NCBI GenBank assembly: GCA_000991805.1
Contig: LBSF01000030.1
Span: 1-6,711 of the forward strand
Source of the DNA: a candidate division WS6 bacterium GW2011_GWC2_36_7
GTDB taxonomy: Bacteria; Patescibacteriota; Dojkabacteria; SC72
Direction: 5' to 3'
Length of the DNA stretch: 6,711 nucleotides
Under the pieces are notes generated by a model. The model searched no databases. It was not told where the DNA came from and was given only the letters and a program-made list of their open reading frames with translations. A program made the position numbers and the translations under genes. Of the stretch, positions 1-5,563 are shown piece by piece. The first letter of the stretch is position 1. Each line of letters opens with the position of its first letter.

Positions 1-84
1 ATGAAGAATACTACCAGCATTATGGACAGCAGGCAGTAGTTTACAGCTATTCTAGCTATGTAATGCATACGTACTTTTCTAAGT

Positions 85-282
85 ATGGTGTATGAGAGTA
101 GGGTAGTTAGTATGACGATTAAGGTTATGGCTAAACCATATTTAAGTCCTGTATATGAATATGCAATTGCCAAGATTATTGGTGCATATATTCCATATGT
201 TTTAGACCCTATGATATATCTAGCTATGCTTACAATGGTCGCGACTATCATTACAGCAAGTAACAATTCTAAGACCTGTTGA
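85..282 (+). CDS. possible small membrane protein, unrecognised
   Basis: An open frame of 65 codons opens with ATG and ends at TGA. A second ATG at 112 gives a 56-residue version. Residues from about 25 onward are mostly hydrophobic and could form one or two membrane spans (around AIAKIIGAYIPYVL and MIYLAMLTMVATIITA). I see no convincing Shine-Dalgarno site or promoter for it, unlike the other accessory genes here. A different frame that is open from the window edge (tyrosine-rich, ending at TGA 93-95) overlaps its start and could be the tail of an upstream gene. Family not recognised. It may be a chance ORF in AT-rich DNA. Confidence 0.25.
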   Translation: MVYESRVVSMTIKVMAKPYLSPVYEYAIAKIIGAYIPYVLDPMIYLAMLTMVATIITASNNSKTC

Positions 283-413
283 GGAACGCCAGTCGTAATC
301 ATCCATTGTGTAAAAGGTGTGTAGGTCATTGAAATATATGTGTATTAAATTAAGGCAGATTCTGGTTAGATTATACTTAATTTGGGGTGTATTTGTCGAT
401 GGCAGTTCATATA

Positions 414-442
414 TTTACTTTGGGTGGATACGGGCCTATAAT
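414..442 (+). promoter_or_regulatory. sigma70-type promoter of the 510-797 gene
   Basis: The -35 box is TTTACT (414-419), the spacer is 17 nt and the -10 box is TATAAT (437-442). This predicts a start near 449 and a 5' UTR of about 60 nt before the ATG at 510. It lies inside the longer reading frame that could begin at GTG 387 or ATG 399, which argues that translation begins downstream at 510. Confidence 0.6.
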
Positions 443-509
443 ATATGCTGTATACATAATCCTATGCATACGATCTTTACATTTAGAAAGCAGAAAGGAC
501 CCTAAGAAG

Positions 510-797
510 ATGGTAAACTTACATGTAATTGGAAGGTTTCCAAATCTTGTGGGGGGGAGAAAGATAGAATTCAATCAGCCGTTACCGTTTGGGGACATAT
601 CTGTTGATTTCAAAGATTTTCCAAAGGGGTTAGAGGATCATTATTATATTGATCTTTTAACAGAGGTTTTCAACCTCAAGGGACTTCTTAAATTCAAAAT
701 TGGGATCGATTGGGCTGAGTATCAAATGGCTGGAGGTGAGCATGGAGGCGACTTTTTTGATGAAGAAATAACCAAAATCTTTTCTGAATATATGTAA
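510..797 (+). CDS. hypothetical 95-residue soluble protein
   Basis: No family is recognised. The 95 residues form an acidic, aromatic-rich soluble protein. Visible features are a Gly-Gly turn at 15-16, a central DHYYIDLLTEVF helix-like stretch (43-54), a glycine-rich segment near 75-80 (AGGEHGG) and an acidic C-terminal helix (DFFDEEITKIFSEYM). The frame stays open upstream to GTG 387 and ATG 399, adding a hydrophobic segment. I prefer ATG 510 because a good promoter (414-442) lies within that extension, and AAAGGA (494-499) sits 10 nt before this ATG. A run of seven G (551-557) spans codons 14-16. The gene converges on rplL and ends in an AT-rich hairpin overlapping its stop codon. It may well be lineage-restricted. 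Confidence 0.55.
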   Translation: MVNLHVIGRFPNLVGGRKIEFNQPLPFGDISVDFKDFPKGLEDHYYIDLLTEVFNLKGLLKFKIGIDWAEYQMAGGEHGGDFFDEEITKIFSEYM

Positions 798-818
798 ATA
801 AAAATTTACATGCTTTTT
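792..818 (+). terminator. AT-rich terminator-like hairpin of the 510-797 gene
   Basis: ATGTAAAT (792-799) and ATTTACAT (804-811) form a perfect 8-bp stem with an AAAA loop, followed by GC and TTTTT (814-818). The TAA stop at 795-797 lies inside the stem. The stem has only two G-C pairs, so termination may be weak or aided by the larger hairpin just downstream. Confidence 0.45.
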
Positions 819-877
819 AAGTGTAACAACTCCTCCGATAATATCGGTTTTCATACCAATCGGAGGAGTAACACTTA
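818..877. repeat. 60-nt interrupted inverted repeat between converging genes
   Basis: TAAGTGT (818-824) plus ACTCCTCCGAT (829-839) pair with the arm 859-877, giving 7 and 11 bp separated by a 4-versus-1 nt internal loop. The apical loop holds a second ATCGG (843-847), which can instead pair locally with CCGAT (835-839). The right arm contains GGAGGAG and the left arm its complement. No T-run follows on either strand, so it is not a standard terminator. It lies between the end of the 510-797 gene and the rplL terminator. Confidence 0.6.
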
Positions 878-891
878 CATTTCCATTAAAT

Positions 892-918
892 AAAAAAAGA
901 GCCATATTGCTATGGCTC
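892..918 (-). terminator. intrinsic terminator of rplJL
   Basis: On the minus strand a perfect 8-bp stem GAGCCATA/TATGGCTC (loop GCAA; 899-918 on the window) runs into seven T residues (892-898). It lies about 27 nt after the rplL stop. It closes the rplJ-rplL unit; rpoBC does not follow. Confidence 0.9.
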
Positions 919-945
919 CTCTTACGATCTATCTATGTAGAACTA

Positions 946-1350
946 TTATTTCAATTCTACAGTTGCACCTGCTTCTTCAAATTTTGCTTTGATAGCTTCT
1001 GCATCTTCCTTTTTGACACCTTCTTTGACTGTCTGAGGAGCTGCATCAACCATATCCTTAGCTTCTTTGAGACCAAGTTCTGTGATTTCTCTTACAACTT
1101 TGATAACAGAGATCTTTTGTGCGCCAGCGTCTTTAAGAACAATGTCAAACATTGTTTTCTCTTCGACTTCTTCTGCTGGTGCTGCTGCTACTCCTGCTAC
1201 TGCAACTGGAGCTGCGGCACTTACTCCAAACTTGTCTTCCATAACTTTGACCAAGTCTGCGAGCTCAAGCACTGTCATCTTCTCTACTATTTCCATAACT
1301 TTCTTTGCGTTCTCTGAAAGCTCTGGTAATGTTTTTGCTTCGTCTGCCAT
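946..1350 (-). CDS. rplL: 50S ribosomal protein L7/L12
   Basis: L7/L12 forms the mobile stalk of the large subunit. Its C-terminal domain recruits translation GTPases, and its N-terminal domain dimerises and docks on L10. The 134 residues show an N-terminal helical domain (about 14-43, including [19 protein letters not shown]), an Ala/Pro/Val hinge (45-60) and an acidic linker. The C-terminal domain (68-134) has the family signature [20 protein letters not shown] at 93-112 and ends [10 protein letters not shown]. It is slightly longer than the usual 120-128. It follows rplJ by 40 nt. No Shine-Dalgarno site is visible; TACAAAA directly precedes the ATG. The usual rpoB is absent downstream. Confidence 0.98.
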   Translation of the reverse strand: MADEAKTLPELSENAKKVMEIVEKMTVLELADLVKVMEDKFGVSAAAPVAVAGVAAAPAEEVEEKTMFDIVLKDAGAQKISVIKVVREITELGLKEAKDMVDAAPQTVKEGVKKEDAEAIKAKFEEAGATVELK

Positions 1351-1390
1351 TTTTGTAGATATGTATAAATTAAATAACTAAATTATGTCC

Positions 1391-1912
1391 TTAAGCATCC
1401 TTTTCAGAAATGCCCTTTAGAACCATTGTTAAACCTCTGACATTGCCAGTAACGGCATTCATAAAGCCAGAGAGTGGGGCGACCATTGTGCCCAGTAACT
1501 TACCAAGTAATACTTCTCTTGAAGGAATATCTGCTAATTGCATTACTCTTTCTGCTGTTAAAAATTCACCTTCATATACACCACCTCTTGCTTCAAAAAG
1601 CTTGGTAACTTTTTGTGCTTCTTTTACTAATTTCGCAGGAGCAGTTGGATCTTCATCAAAGAATATAATTGCAGTAGGGCCATCAAACTCTTGTGTTTGT
1701 AATGGTTGCTCTGCCTCTTGTAGAGCTATTTTAAAGATACTGTTCTTAACTACTTCGTAGTTAGCTCCTACACCTTTTAACTGGATCTTAAGGCCCGTTA
1801 CAGTCTTAGTATCTGTCTTTTCAGAGTTGATTAAAAGATATCCAACCTTATTTTTAAGGATTTCTTTGTATCCGTTTAGCAACTCCGTTTTTTGAGAACG
1901 TGTTTTAGACAT
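1391..1912 (-). CDS. rplJ: 50S ribosomal protein L10
   Basis: L10 anchors the L7/L12 dimers to 23S rRNA at the stalk base. The 173 residues contain an N-terminal RNA-binding region (KTRSQKTELLNGYKEILKNK), the motif VVKNSIFKIAL near 54-64, and a conserved block at 129-150 (IPSREVLLGKLLGTMVAPL). The C-terminal helix from about 152 (NAVTGNVRGLTMVLKGI) should bind L7/L12. It is first in a two-gene unit with rplL and has its own promoter about 85 nt upstream, giving a leader near 78 nt. L10 often represses its own mRNA in bacteria, but I could not identify the known L10 leader fold here. The ATG has an A/T-only upstream context; a GAGG lies about 30 nt away, too far for a normal Shine-Dalgarno site. 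Confidence 0.98.
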   Translation of the reverse strand: MSKTRSQKTELLNGYKEILKNKVGYLLINSEKTDTKTVTGLKIQLKGVGANYEVVKNSIFKIALQEAEQPLQTQEFDGPTAIIFFDEDPTAPAKLVKEAQKVTKLFEARGGVYEGEFLTAERVMQLADIPSREVLLGKLLGTMVAPLSGFMNAVTGNVRGLTMVLKGISEKDA

Positions 1913-1996
1913 ATTTATTATTTATTAATTGAATTCACTATTTACCTCACAAGGATTTATTCTGTACCCTGTTTCTTAGGTTAATATATGGCTTGG

Positions 1997-2025
1997 ATTA
2001 TATCAGTAGAATGGGGTAGGGTCAA
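1997..2025 (-). promoter_or_regulatory. promoter of rplJ-rplL
   Basis: On the minus strand the boxes are TTGACC (2025-2020), a 17-nt spacer and TATAAT (2002-1997), close to the sigma70 consensus. Transcription should start near 1990. The boxes and spacing match the rpmG operon promoter exactly. The spacer and upstream DNA are C-rich on this strand (G-runs on the plus strand). Confidence 0.85.
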
Positions 2026-2041
2026 TAGATGGGGGTAGTGC

Positions 2042-2129
2042 GGGGGCCTAAATGAAGTGATTTAAATAATGAGATACTCAGCTGAGTACTATCTCCTATT
2101 TAGGATACACATTCAATATATAGGCCCCC
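2042..2129. repeat. nested inverted repeat downstream of the 2201-2758 gene
   Basis: GGGGGCCTA (2042-2050) is perfectly complementary to TAGGCCCCC (2121-2129), enclosing 70 nt. Inside lies a second hairpin centred on the perfect 14-bp palindrome TACTCAGCTGAGTA (2075-2088). Its stem is extended by GAGA/TCTC and AAATA/TATTT, with small bulges. On the minus strand the inner stem is followed by ATTATTTAAAT, so it may terminate the 2201-2758 transcript. The element ends about 17 bp upstream of the rplJ -35 box and could equally be a regulatory site. Confidence 0.6.
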
Positions 2130-2200
2130 AGACTGCCGTTGTACAATTGTAAAACGACGTTCAACAAGTATAACAGTTGCTTTGAAGTTAAAGCCTAGAG

Positions 2201-2758
2201 CTATGCTTCCAGAGCACGTTCCTTTAAGGTTCTCATCACTTGGCGGATGAAAGTCTTCATAGGAATTACGCGCAAGGTTTGCTCCGGCCAATCTTCTTCA
2301 AAGAGTTTTCTTACCTCTTCGTTCCAATCGGGAGATGGCTTTTGTGGTGTCTGGACAACATATTTATCATATGGTTCTCCACTTGTAATAGTGCCACTTT
2401 GTAGATCTCTAATCTGTTTGTATGGAGATCTCGTTGGAAGAACTTTGAGTATTTTGAACTTCATAGGACCTGATACTATACAGCAGTACAGACCGATGCG
2501 AGTTCGAATCTTTGCCCTTTTGTTGTCATAATATTTTATATCCCGTTCTGGATCTTGAATATCTTTTTCAACTAATATAGTCCGGTGTTTATTACGGGTT
2601 TTGCTTTTTGGGGCTTGCCCGAACTGGACATCTTCTGGTGCAAAAGTGATTTCGGCATTCGCAGCCTTGGCTTTGAACAGAAAACAGGACTGTTCTTCGT
2701 TCTTACTATTACGAAATAAACATTTTGTATCTGAACACAAATCACACATGGCGGACAT
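2201..2758 (-). CDS. hypothetical protein with N-terminal cysteine cluster
   Basis: Family not recognised. The 185 residues begin with a cysteine cluster, C5-x2-C8-x4-C13-x11-C25, of the kind that binds zinc or an iron-sulfur cluster. The middle (50-90) is rich in Lys, Arg and Asp. A Cys-Cys pair lies at 92-93, and the C-terminus looks helical and basic (MKTFIRQVMRTLKERALEA). There is no signal peptide or membrane span. The start is well supported: GGGAG lies 7-8 nt before the ATG, and a promoter with a palindromic spacer lies about 60 bp upstream. It stands alone between rplA and rplJ, normally adjacent genes. A cytosolic metal- or nucleic-acid-binding role would fit, but that is inference. 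Confidence 0.75.
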   Translation of the reverse strand: MSAMCDLCSDTKCLFRNSKNEEQSCFLFKAKAANAEITFAPEDVQFGQAPKSKTRNKHRTILVEKDIQDPERDIKYYDNKRAKIRTRIGLYCCIVSGPMKFKILKVLPTRSPYKQIRDLQSGTITSGEPYDKYVVQTPQKPSPDWNEEVRKLFEEDWPEQTLRVIPMKTFIRQVMRTLKERALEA

Positions 2759-2820
2759 TGTAATTCTCCCTAATTGATATTGGATTTGAAAGGTGCAACG
2801 GGTATACTTGTTGCCTAGAT

Positions 2821-2849
2821 ATTCTATCCTATAGATATAGGATTGTAAA
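2821..2849 (-). promoter_or_regulatory. promoter of the cysteine-cluster gene
   Basis: On the minus strand the boxes are TTTACA (2849-2844), a 17-nt spacer and TAGAAT (2826-2821). The predicted start is near 2814, giving a 5' UTR of about 56 nt that contains a GCAAC/GTTGC hairpin. Confidence 0.6.
2826..2843. promoter_or_regulatory. operator-like 18-bp palindrome in the promoter spacer
   Basis: ATCCTATA-GA-TATAGGAT is a perfect 8-bp inverted repeat with a 2-bp centre. It fills the spacer between the -35 and -10 boxes and overlaps the -10 by one base. A dimeric repressor or a DNA-distorting MerR-type activator could bind such a position. No recognisable regulator lies in the window, although autoregulation by the cysteine-cluster protein is possible. 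Confidence 0.6.
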
Positions 2850-2876
2850 GATATGTTGTGATAATAGGGTGGTGCT

Positions 2877-2956
2877 GAGAGTGGCTAATAGGTGTTTATA
2901 AAAATAAAAGCTGATAAGCTTCTAGATTGCTTGTCAACTACTATTAGTCCACTCTC
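2877..2956. repeat. 80-bp inverted-repeat element downstream of the 3022-3357 gene
   Basis: GAGAGTGGCTAATAG (2877-2891) pairs with CTATTAGTCCACTCTC (2941-2956) over 15 bp with a single bulged base. The enclosed 49 nt contain the terminator-like hairpin at 2898-2923. It could be the 3' fold of the upstream transcript or a degenerate small terminal-inverted-repeat element. I see no target-site duplication at its edges. Confidence 0.6.
2898..2923 (-). terminator. weak terminator of the 3022-3357 gene
   Basis: On the minus strand AGAAGCT-TATC-AGCTTTT forms a 7-bp stem (one G-T pair), followed at once by TATTTTTAT. It lies about 100 nt after the stop codon, inside the larger inverted repeat 2877-2956. 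Pairing of the outer arms would stack around it. Confidence 0.45.
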
Positions 2957-3021
2957 TGTCTTTTATTACTAGGATTATGATTTTGTATTACTTTATTACT
3001 AAAGTTGTGCCTTGTTTATTA

Positions 3022-3357
3022 TTAATATGTAACCTTCAGAAGTTTACTGCTTTTGTTTTCAATACTAAAGGTTACGGTTGTGCTGTTGATTGAGGTGGTA
3101 ATGTTTTTGGTATTGCATTCGCCAGGAATATATCCAGTCTTAGCAAACGGTACTCCCATAAATGTCATACTTGTTTCATCCTCAGTTACATTTTGAGTCT
3201 GAATCTTTTTGACAGCACAGGGAAGCATGGTTTTTTGTTTCTCAAAGTAGAGAATTTTGAAACCATTCCGTTCGAGAACGAGTAAATCACCGTAGTTCTT
3301 GATGATTTTATACTCATCTCCAGATATAGTGACGAAGGTGCCTTCGTTATTTGACAT
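3022..3357 (-). CDS. hypothetical 111-residue protein
   Basis: No family is recognised. The protein has short alternating hydrophobic and polar stretches suggesting a beta-rich fold (FVTISGDEYKIIKNYGDLLVL and VTFSIENKSSKLLKVTY). Two cysteines sit at 47 and 81, and a Thr/Asn/Ser-rich segment lies near 83-93. There is no signal peptide or membrane segment, so it is probably cytosolic. The start is well supported: GAGGAG lies 9 nt before the ATG, and a good promoter (3420-3448) predicts a 5' UTR of about 56 nt. It is a single-gene unit just beyond the rplA terminator and ends before a long inverted repeat. With the 2201-2758 gene it separates rplKA from rplJL. Confidence 0.75.
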   Translation of the reverse strand: MSNNEGTFVTISGDEYKIIKNYGDLLVLERNGFKILYFEKQKTMLPCAVKKIQTQNVTEDETSMTFMGVPFAKTGYIPGECNTKNITTSINSTTVTFSIENKSSKLLKVTY

Positions 3358-3419
3358 TTTTACGATCTCCTCAATATGTTGTAATGTTTTTTTCCTAGTA
3401 AGAGCTAAAAGACATGTAT

Positions 3420-3448
3420 ATTATACCCCATAGTGTTGATATCGTAAA
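3420..3448 (-). promoter_or_regulatory. promoter of the 3022-3357 gene
   Basis: On the minus strand the boxes are TTTACG (3448-3443), a 17-nt spacer and TATAAT (3425-3420). The predicted start is near 3413. It begins only 12 bp after the rplA terminator T-run, so this gene is transcribed independently of the ribosomal operon. Confidence 0.75.
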
Positions 3449-3460
3449 GGTATACATAAA

Positions 3461-3487
3461 CAAAAAGACCCCCTTACGGAGGTCTTT
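3461..3487 (-). terminator. intrinsic terminator of the rpmG-rplA operon
   Basis: On the minus strand AAAGACCTCC-GTAA-GGGGGTCTTT forms a 10-bp stem with one T-G pair, extending into TTTTT and G. It begins 22 nt after the rplA stop. It marks the end of the first ribosomal unit and separates rplA from rplJ transcription. Confidence 0.92.
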
Positions 3488-3509
3488 CAATTACAATATG
3501 TAATATCTA

Positions 3510-4196
3510 CTATGCTTTAGAGTAGGCTATCTTAACACTTGCACCCATTGTAGGAGCAAGATGCATCTTCTGTAAAATCTGATCAACTGGCTTAGATAAT
3601 ACCTCTTCAATAGCACTAACACCTGCGTGTACATTCTCTACTAATTTAGCATCATCCATATCCAATTTACCTACATTCATATGTATAACTCCAGAGTCAT
3701 CACATGCAAATGTCTGCTTACCCTTTTTGTATTCAGCAACAGCCTTAGCAACATCATCAGTAACAGTACCATTCTTAGGACTTGGCATTAATCCCTTAGG
3801 ACCTAATTCTTTACCAAGAACAGCAAGCTTAGGCATGACTGCAGGAGTAGCAATAGCTACATCAAATTCAATCTTACCAGATTTGATATCCTTCATAATC
3901 TGTTCCATACCTACTAAGTCTGCACCAGCTGCTTTAGCAGCCTCATCCTTGTCAGGAGTAGCAAATACTGCAACTCTAACAACCTTGTTACCACTAGCAT
4001 TAGGAAGTGAGATTGCACCTTTTATAGACTTAGGATCTCTGTCCTTAGGAACTTTAACATCAACGTGTAATTCTAATGTACCTGTAAAGCTAGAGTAGGA
4101 GAGGGACTTAACTTTCTTAACACCCTCTGCAACAGAATATGTTAACTCTCTATCTAATCCCTTTGTCGTCTTAATATATTTTTTTCCTCTTTTCAT
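3510..4196 (-). CDS. rplA: 50S ribosomal protein L1
   Basis: L1 forms the mobile stalk beside the E site and binds 23S rRNA; in many bacteria it also represses its own operon mRNA. The 228 residues match the family length. Visible landmarks are a basic N-terminus (KRGKKYIKTTKGLDRE), domain II with FDVAIATPAVMPKLAVLGKELG (111-132) and the signature LGPKGLMPSPKNGTVT (131-146). The C-terminal APTMGASVKI (214-223) holds the conserved Thr-Met-Gly of the RNA-binding face, with Ala where Pro is usual. It follows rplK by 19 nt and is the last gene before a strong terminator. No Shine-Dalgarno site is present; ATACAAAT precedes the ATG. Confidence 0.98.
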   Translation of the reverse strand: MKRGKKYIKTTKGLDRELTYSVAEGVKKVKSLSYSSFTGTLELHVDVKVPKDRDPKSIKGAISLPNASGNKVVRVAVFATPDKDEAAKAAGADLVGMEQIMKDIKSGKIEFDVAIATPAVMPKLAVLGKELGPKGLMPSPKNGTVTDDVAKAVAEYKKGKQTFACDDSGVIHMNVGKLDMDDAKLVENVHAGVSAIEEVLSKPVDQILQKMHLAPTMGASVKIAYSKA

Positions 4197-4215
4197 ATTT
4201 GTATATCTTTTGTAA

Positions 4216-4641
4216 TTAAAGTTCTACTTCTACACCCATCTGTTTTGCAGTACCAGCAATAATCTTTGCTGCTTGCTCTGGGTCCGAGGTATTTAAGTCT
4301 GGCATTTTTACTTCAACAATCTTCATAACCTGTTCTTTAGAAAGTTTTCCAACCTTGTCTAAGTTTGGTCTTGCTGAACCTAATTTGATGCGTAATTCTC
4401 TTCTAATCAATTCTGATGTAGGAGGAGTCTTTAATTCAAATCCAAATGTTCTGTCTTCGTAGATTGTTAAGATTACTGGTGTTAATATGCCGTCATTCTC
4501 TCTTGTCTTCTCATTAAACTGTGCACAGAAATCCTGAGCATTAATACCGTAAGGAGCAAGAGTTGGACCTATTGGAGGTGCCATGGTTGCCTTGCCTGCG
4601 GGTATAGTTATCTTAATTATTTTTTTTACTATTTTTGCCAT
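4216..4641 (-). CDS. rplK: 50S ribosomal protein L11
   Basis: L11 lies at the GTPase-associated centre with the L10/L12 stalk base. At 141 residues it has the normal length. The N-terminal domain carries IPAGKATMAPPIGPTLAPYG (13-32), including the conserved Pro-Pro-x-Gly-Pro, then INAQDFCAQFNEKT. The C-terminal RNA-binding domain has KTPPTSELIRRELRIKLGS (71-89), DKVGKLSKEQV (95-105) and the closing GTAKQMGVEVEL. It starts 16 nt after nusG. No Shine-Dalgarno site is visible in this AT-only gap, and I could not identify an L1-binding leader structure. Translational coupling to nusG is possible. Confidence 0.98.
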   Translation of the reverse strand: MAKIVKKIIKITIPAGKATMAPPIGPTLAPYGINAQDFCAQFNEKTRENDGILTPVILTIYEDRTFGFELKTPPTSELIRRELRIKLGSARPNLDKVGKLSKEQVMKIVEVKMPDLNTSDPEQAAKIIAGTAKQMGVEVEL

Positions 4642-4657
4642 ATCAATATATATTTAA

Positions 4658-5263
4658 CTAAAGTTTACTTACCTGTGTAAGATCTAATTCGACAGGTGCT
4701 TCTCTACCTAGGAAAGAAATGAGGACTGTGATCTTTCCTTTAGCAGTATCAATATCCTGTACACTTCCAATGAAGTCTGCAAATGCACCTTCTGTAATCT
4801 TAACTGCTTCACCAACACTGAATGATGTTTGGAATGAAGGAGTTTCGACTTCCATGAATTTTGTAATTGCTCTTACTTCTGAATCAGGAAGAGGTTTTGG
4901 ATATTTTTCAGTTTTAACGAAACCTCTTACACCTTCTGTATTCTTTACCAAATCCCATGTTCTTGTATCCAATTCCATCTTTACTAATACATATCCAGGA
5001 AATATCTTCTCTTCTTTAACTTCTTGCTTACCTTTTTTAACGAAGATTTTCTTCTGGGTAGGGACTAATATATCAACAATTCTGTCTTCCATACCTGTAG
5101 CTTCAATTCTCTGCTTCAATTCTTTTTGAATACTGTTCTCATATCCAGTTCTGATGTTTAGTACATACCATTTTGCATTTGGATTTTCTTTCTTTACAGC
5201 TTCTTTAGGAGCTTTTGCTACTTTCTCTTTCACTTCTTTTTTTACTTCTACTTCTTTTGTCAT
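4658..5263 (-). CDS. nusG: transcription elongation/antitermination factor NusG
   Basis: NusG binds RNA polymerase at the clamp and couples it to the ribosome or Rho. Of the 201 residues, about 30-137 form the NGN domain, with KWYVLNIRTGYE (31-42) and the core IFPGYVLVKME (87-97). Residues 150-201 form the KOW domain (VGEAVKITEGAFADFIGSV, with Gly-Ala-Phe where Gly-Pro-Phe is common). The first 29 residues are a Lys/Glu-rich extension absent from the compact E. coli protein and probably disordered. It lies 11 nt after secE, the classical secE-nusG pair. No Shine-Dalgarno site is visible; AACAA directly precedes the ATG. Confidence 0.98.
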   Translation of the reverse strand: MTKEVEVKKEVKEKVAKAPKEAVKKENPNAKWYVLNIRTGYENSIQKELKQRIEATGMEDRIVDILVPTQKKIFVKKGKQEVKEEKIFPGYVLVKMELDTRTWDLVKNTEGVRGFVKTEKYPKPLPDSEVRAITKFMEVETPSFQTSFSVGEAVKITEGAFADFIGSVQDIDTAKGKITVLISFLGREAPVELDLTQVSKL

Positions 5264-5274
5264 TTGTTATTTAG

Positions 5275-5454
5275 TTAAACATTAAGAAACCAGTCTCTAA
5301 TTTTGTAGAGTCCTAGGTCTAAACCAAGAATTAACAGGGTGATTATACCACATATGATTAATGTATATATGGTCATTATTACTACCTGTTTCCATGTAGG
5401 CCACTTGGTTTTCTTTAATTCACTTATTATATTTTTAATTATGTTGTTTTTCAT
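5275..5454 (-). CDS. secE: preprotein translocase subunit SecE
   Basis: SecE is the small essential clamp of the SecYEG channel in the inner membrane. The 59 residues have an amphipathic N-terminal helix, the signature ISELKKTKWPTWKQVV (10-25) and one membrane span of about 25-46. This is the minimal one-span form found in most bacteria. I set the start at ATG 5454 because the frame extends upstream only to a GTG inside tRNA-Trp. The gene begins 12 nt after the tRNA 3' end and is followed by nusG. There is no Shine-Dalgarno site; ATACAAAAA precedes the ATG. Confidence 0.96.
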   Translation of the reverse strand: MKNNIIKNIISELKKTKWPTWKQVVIMTIYTLIICGIITLLILGLDLGLYKIRDWFLNV

Positions 5455-5466
5455 TTTTTGTATTTC

Positions 5467-5543
5467 TGGCAGGCCCACCCTGATTCGAACAGGGAATAAC
5501 GGTTTTGGAGACCGCTGTTTGAACCAATTGAAACTATGGGCCC
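5467..5543 (-). tRNA. trnW: tRNA-Trp (anticodon CCA)
   Basis: The 77-nt cloverleaf on the minus strand has acceptor GGGCCCA/TGGGCCT, D arm GTTT/AAAC, anticodon arm GCGGT-CTCCAAA-ACCGT with CCA, and T arm CCCTG-TTCGAAT-CAGGG. Discriminator G73 and an encoded CCA follow. G73 fits tRNA-Trp identity. The first acceptor pair is G1-U72, a slight oddity. It is embedded between rpmG and secE, an arrangement seen in several bacteria, and must be processed from the operon transcript. A CCA anticodon fits UGA as a stop. Confidence 0.97.
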
Positions 5544-5563
5544 GTAATTAATTCAAAGAGCGA

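Noticed and set aside
3..95. Tyrosine-rich frame open from the window edge, ending at TGA 93-95
   Set aside because: Only 30 codons are visible, too few to support a gene tail without the upstream sequence.
387..509. N-terminal hydrophobic extension of the 510-797 protein from GTG 387 or ATG 399
   Set aside because: A TTTACT-17-TATAAT promoter lies within it, and the predicted leader length from 449 to 510 matches the other accessory genes. The extension remains possible if the promoter is not real.
657..905. Minus-strand frame opposite the 510-797 gene
   Set aside because: Its start falls inside the rplL terminator stem, and it is antisense to a better supported gene with promoter and ribosome site.
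907..1381. Plus-strand frames opposite rplL
   Set aside because: They are shadows of a certain ribosomal gene; the Cys/Phe-rich and Ser/Thr-rich compositions are reverse-complement artefacts.
2100..2291. Minus-strand frame overlapping the end of the cysteine-cluster gene
   Set aside because: It is out of frame with a stronger gene and runs through the outer arm of an inverted repeat; no ribosome site seen.
450..3455. GTATAC palindrome near three accessory promoters (450-455, 2802-2807, 3450-3455)
   Set aside because: Its position relative to the boxes differs in each case, and a six-base palindrome is expected a few times by chance in this much AT-rich DNA.
5455..5478. An upstream GTG that would lengthen secE by eight residues
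   Set aside because: It lies within the 3' part of tRNA-Trp; SecE signature spacing and the ACAAA context fit ATG 5454.
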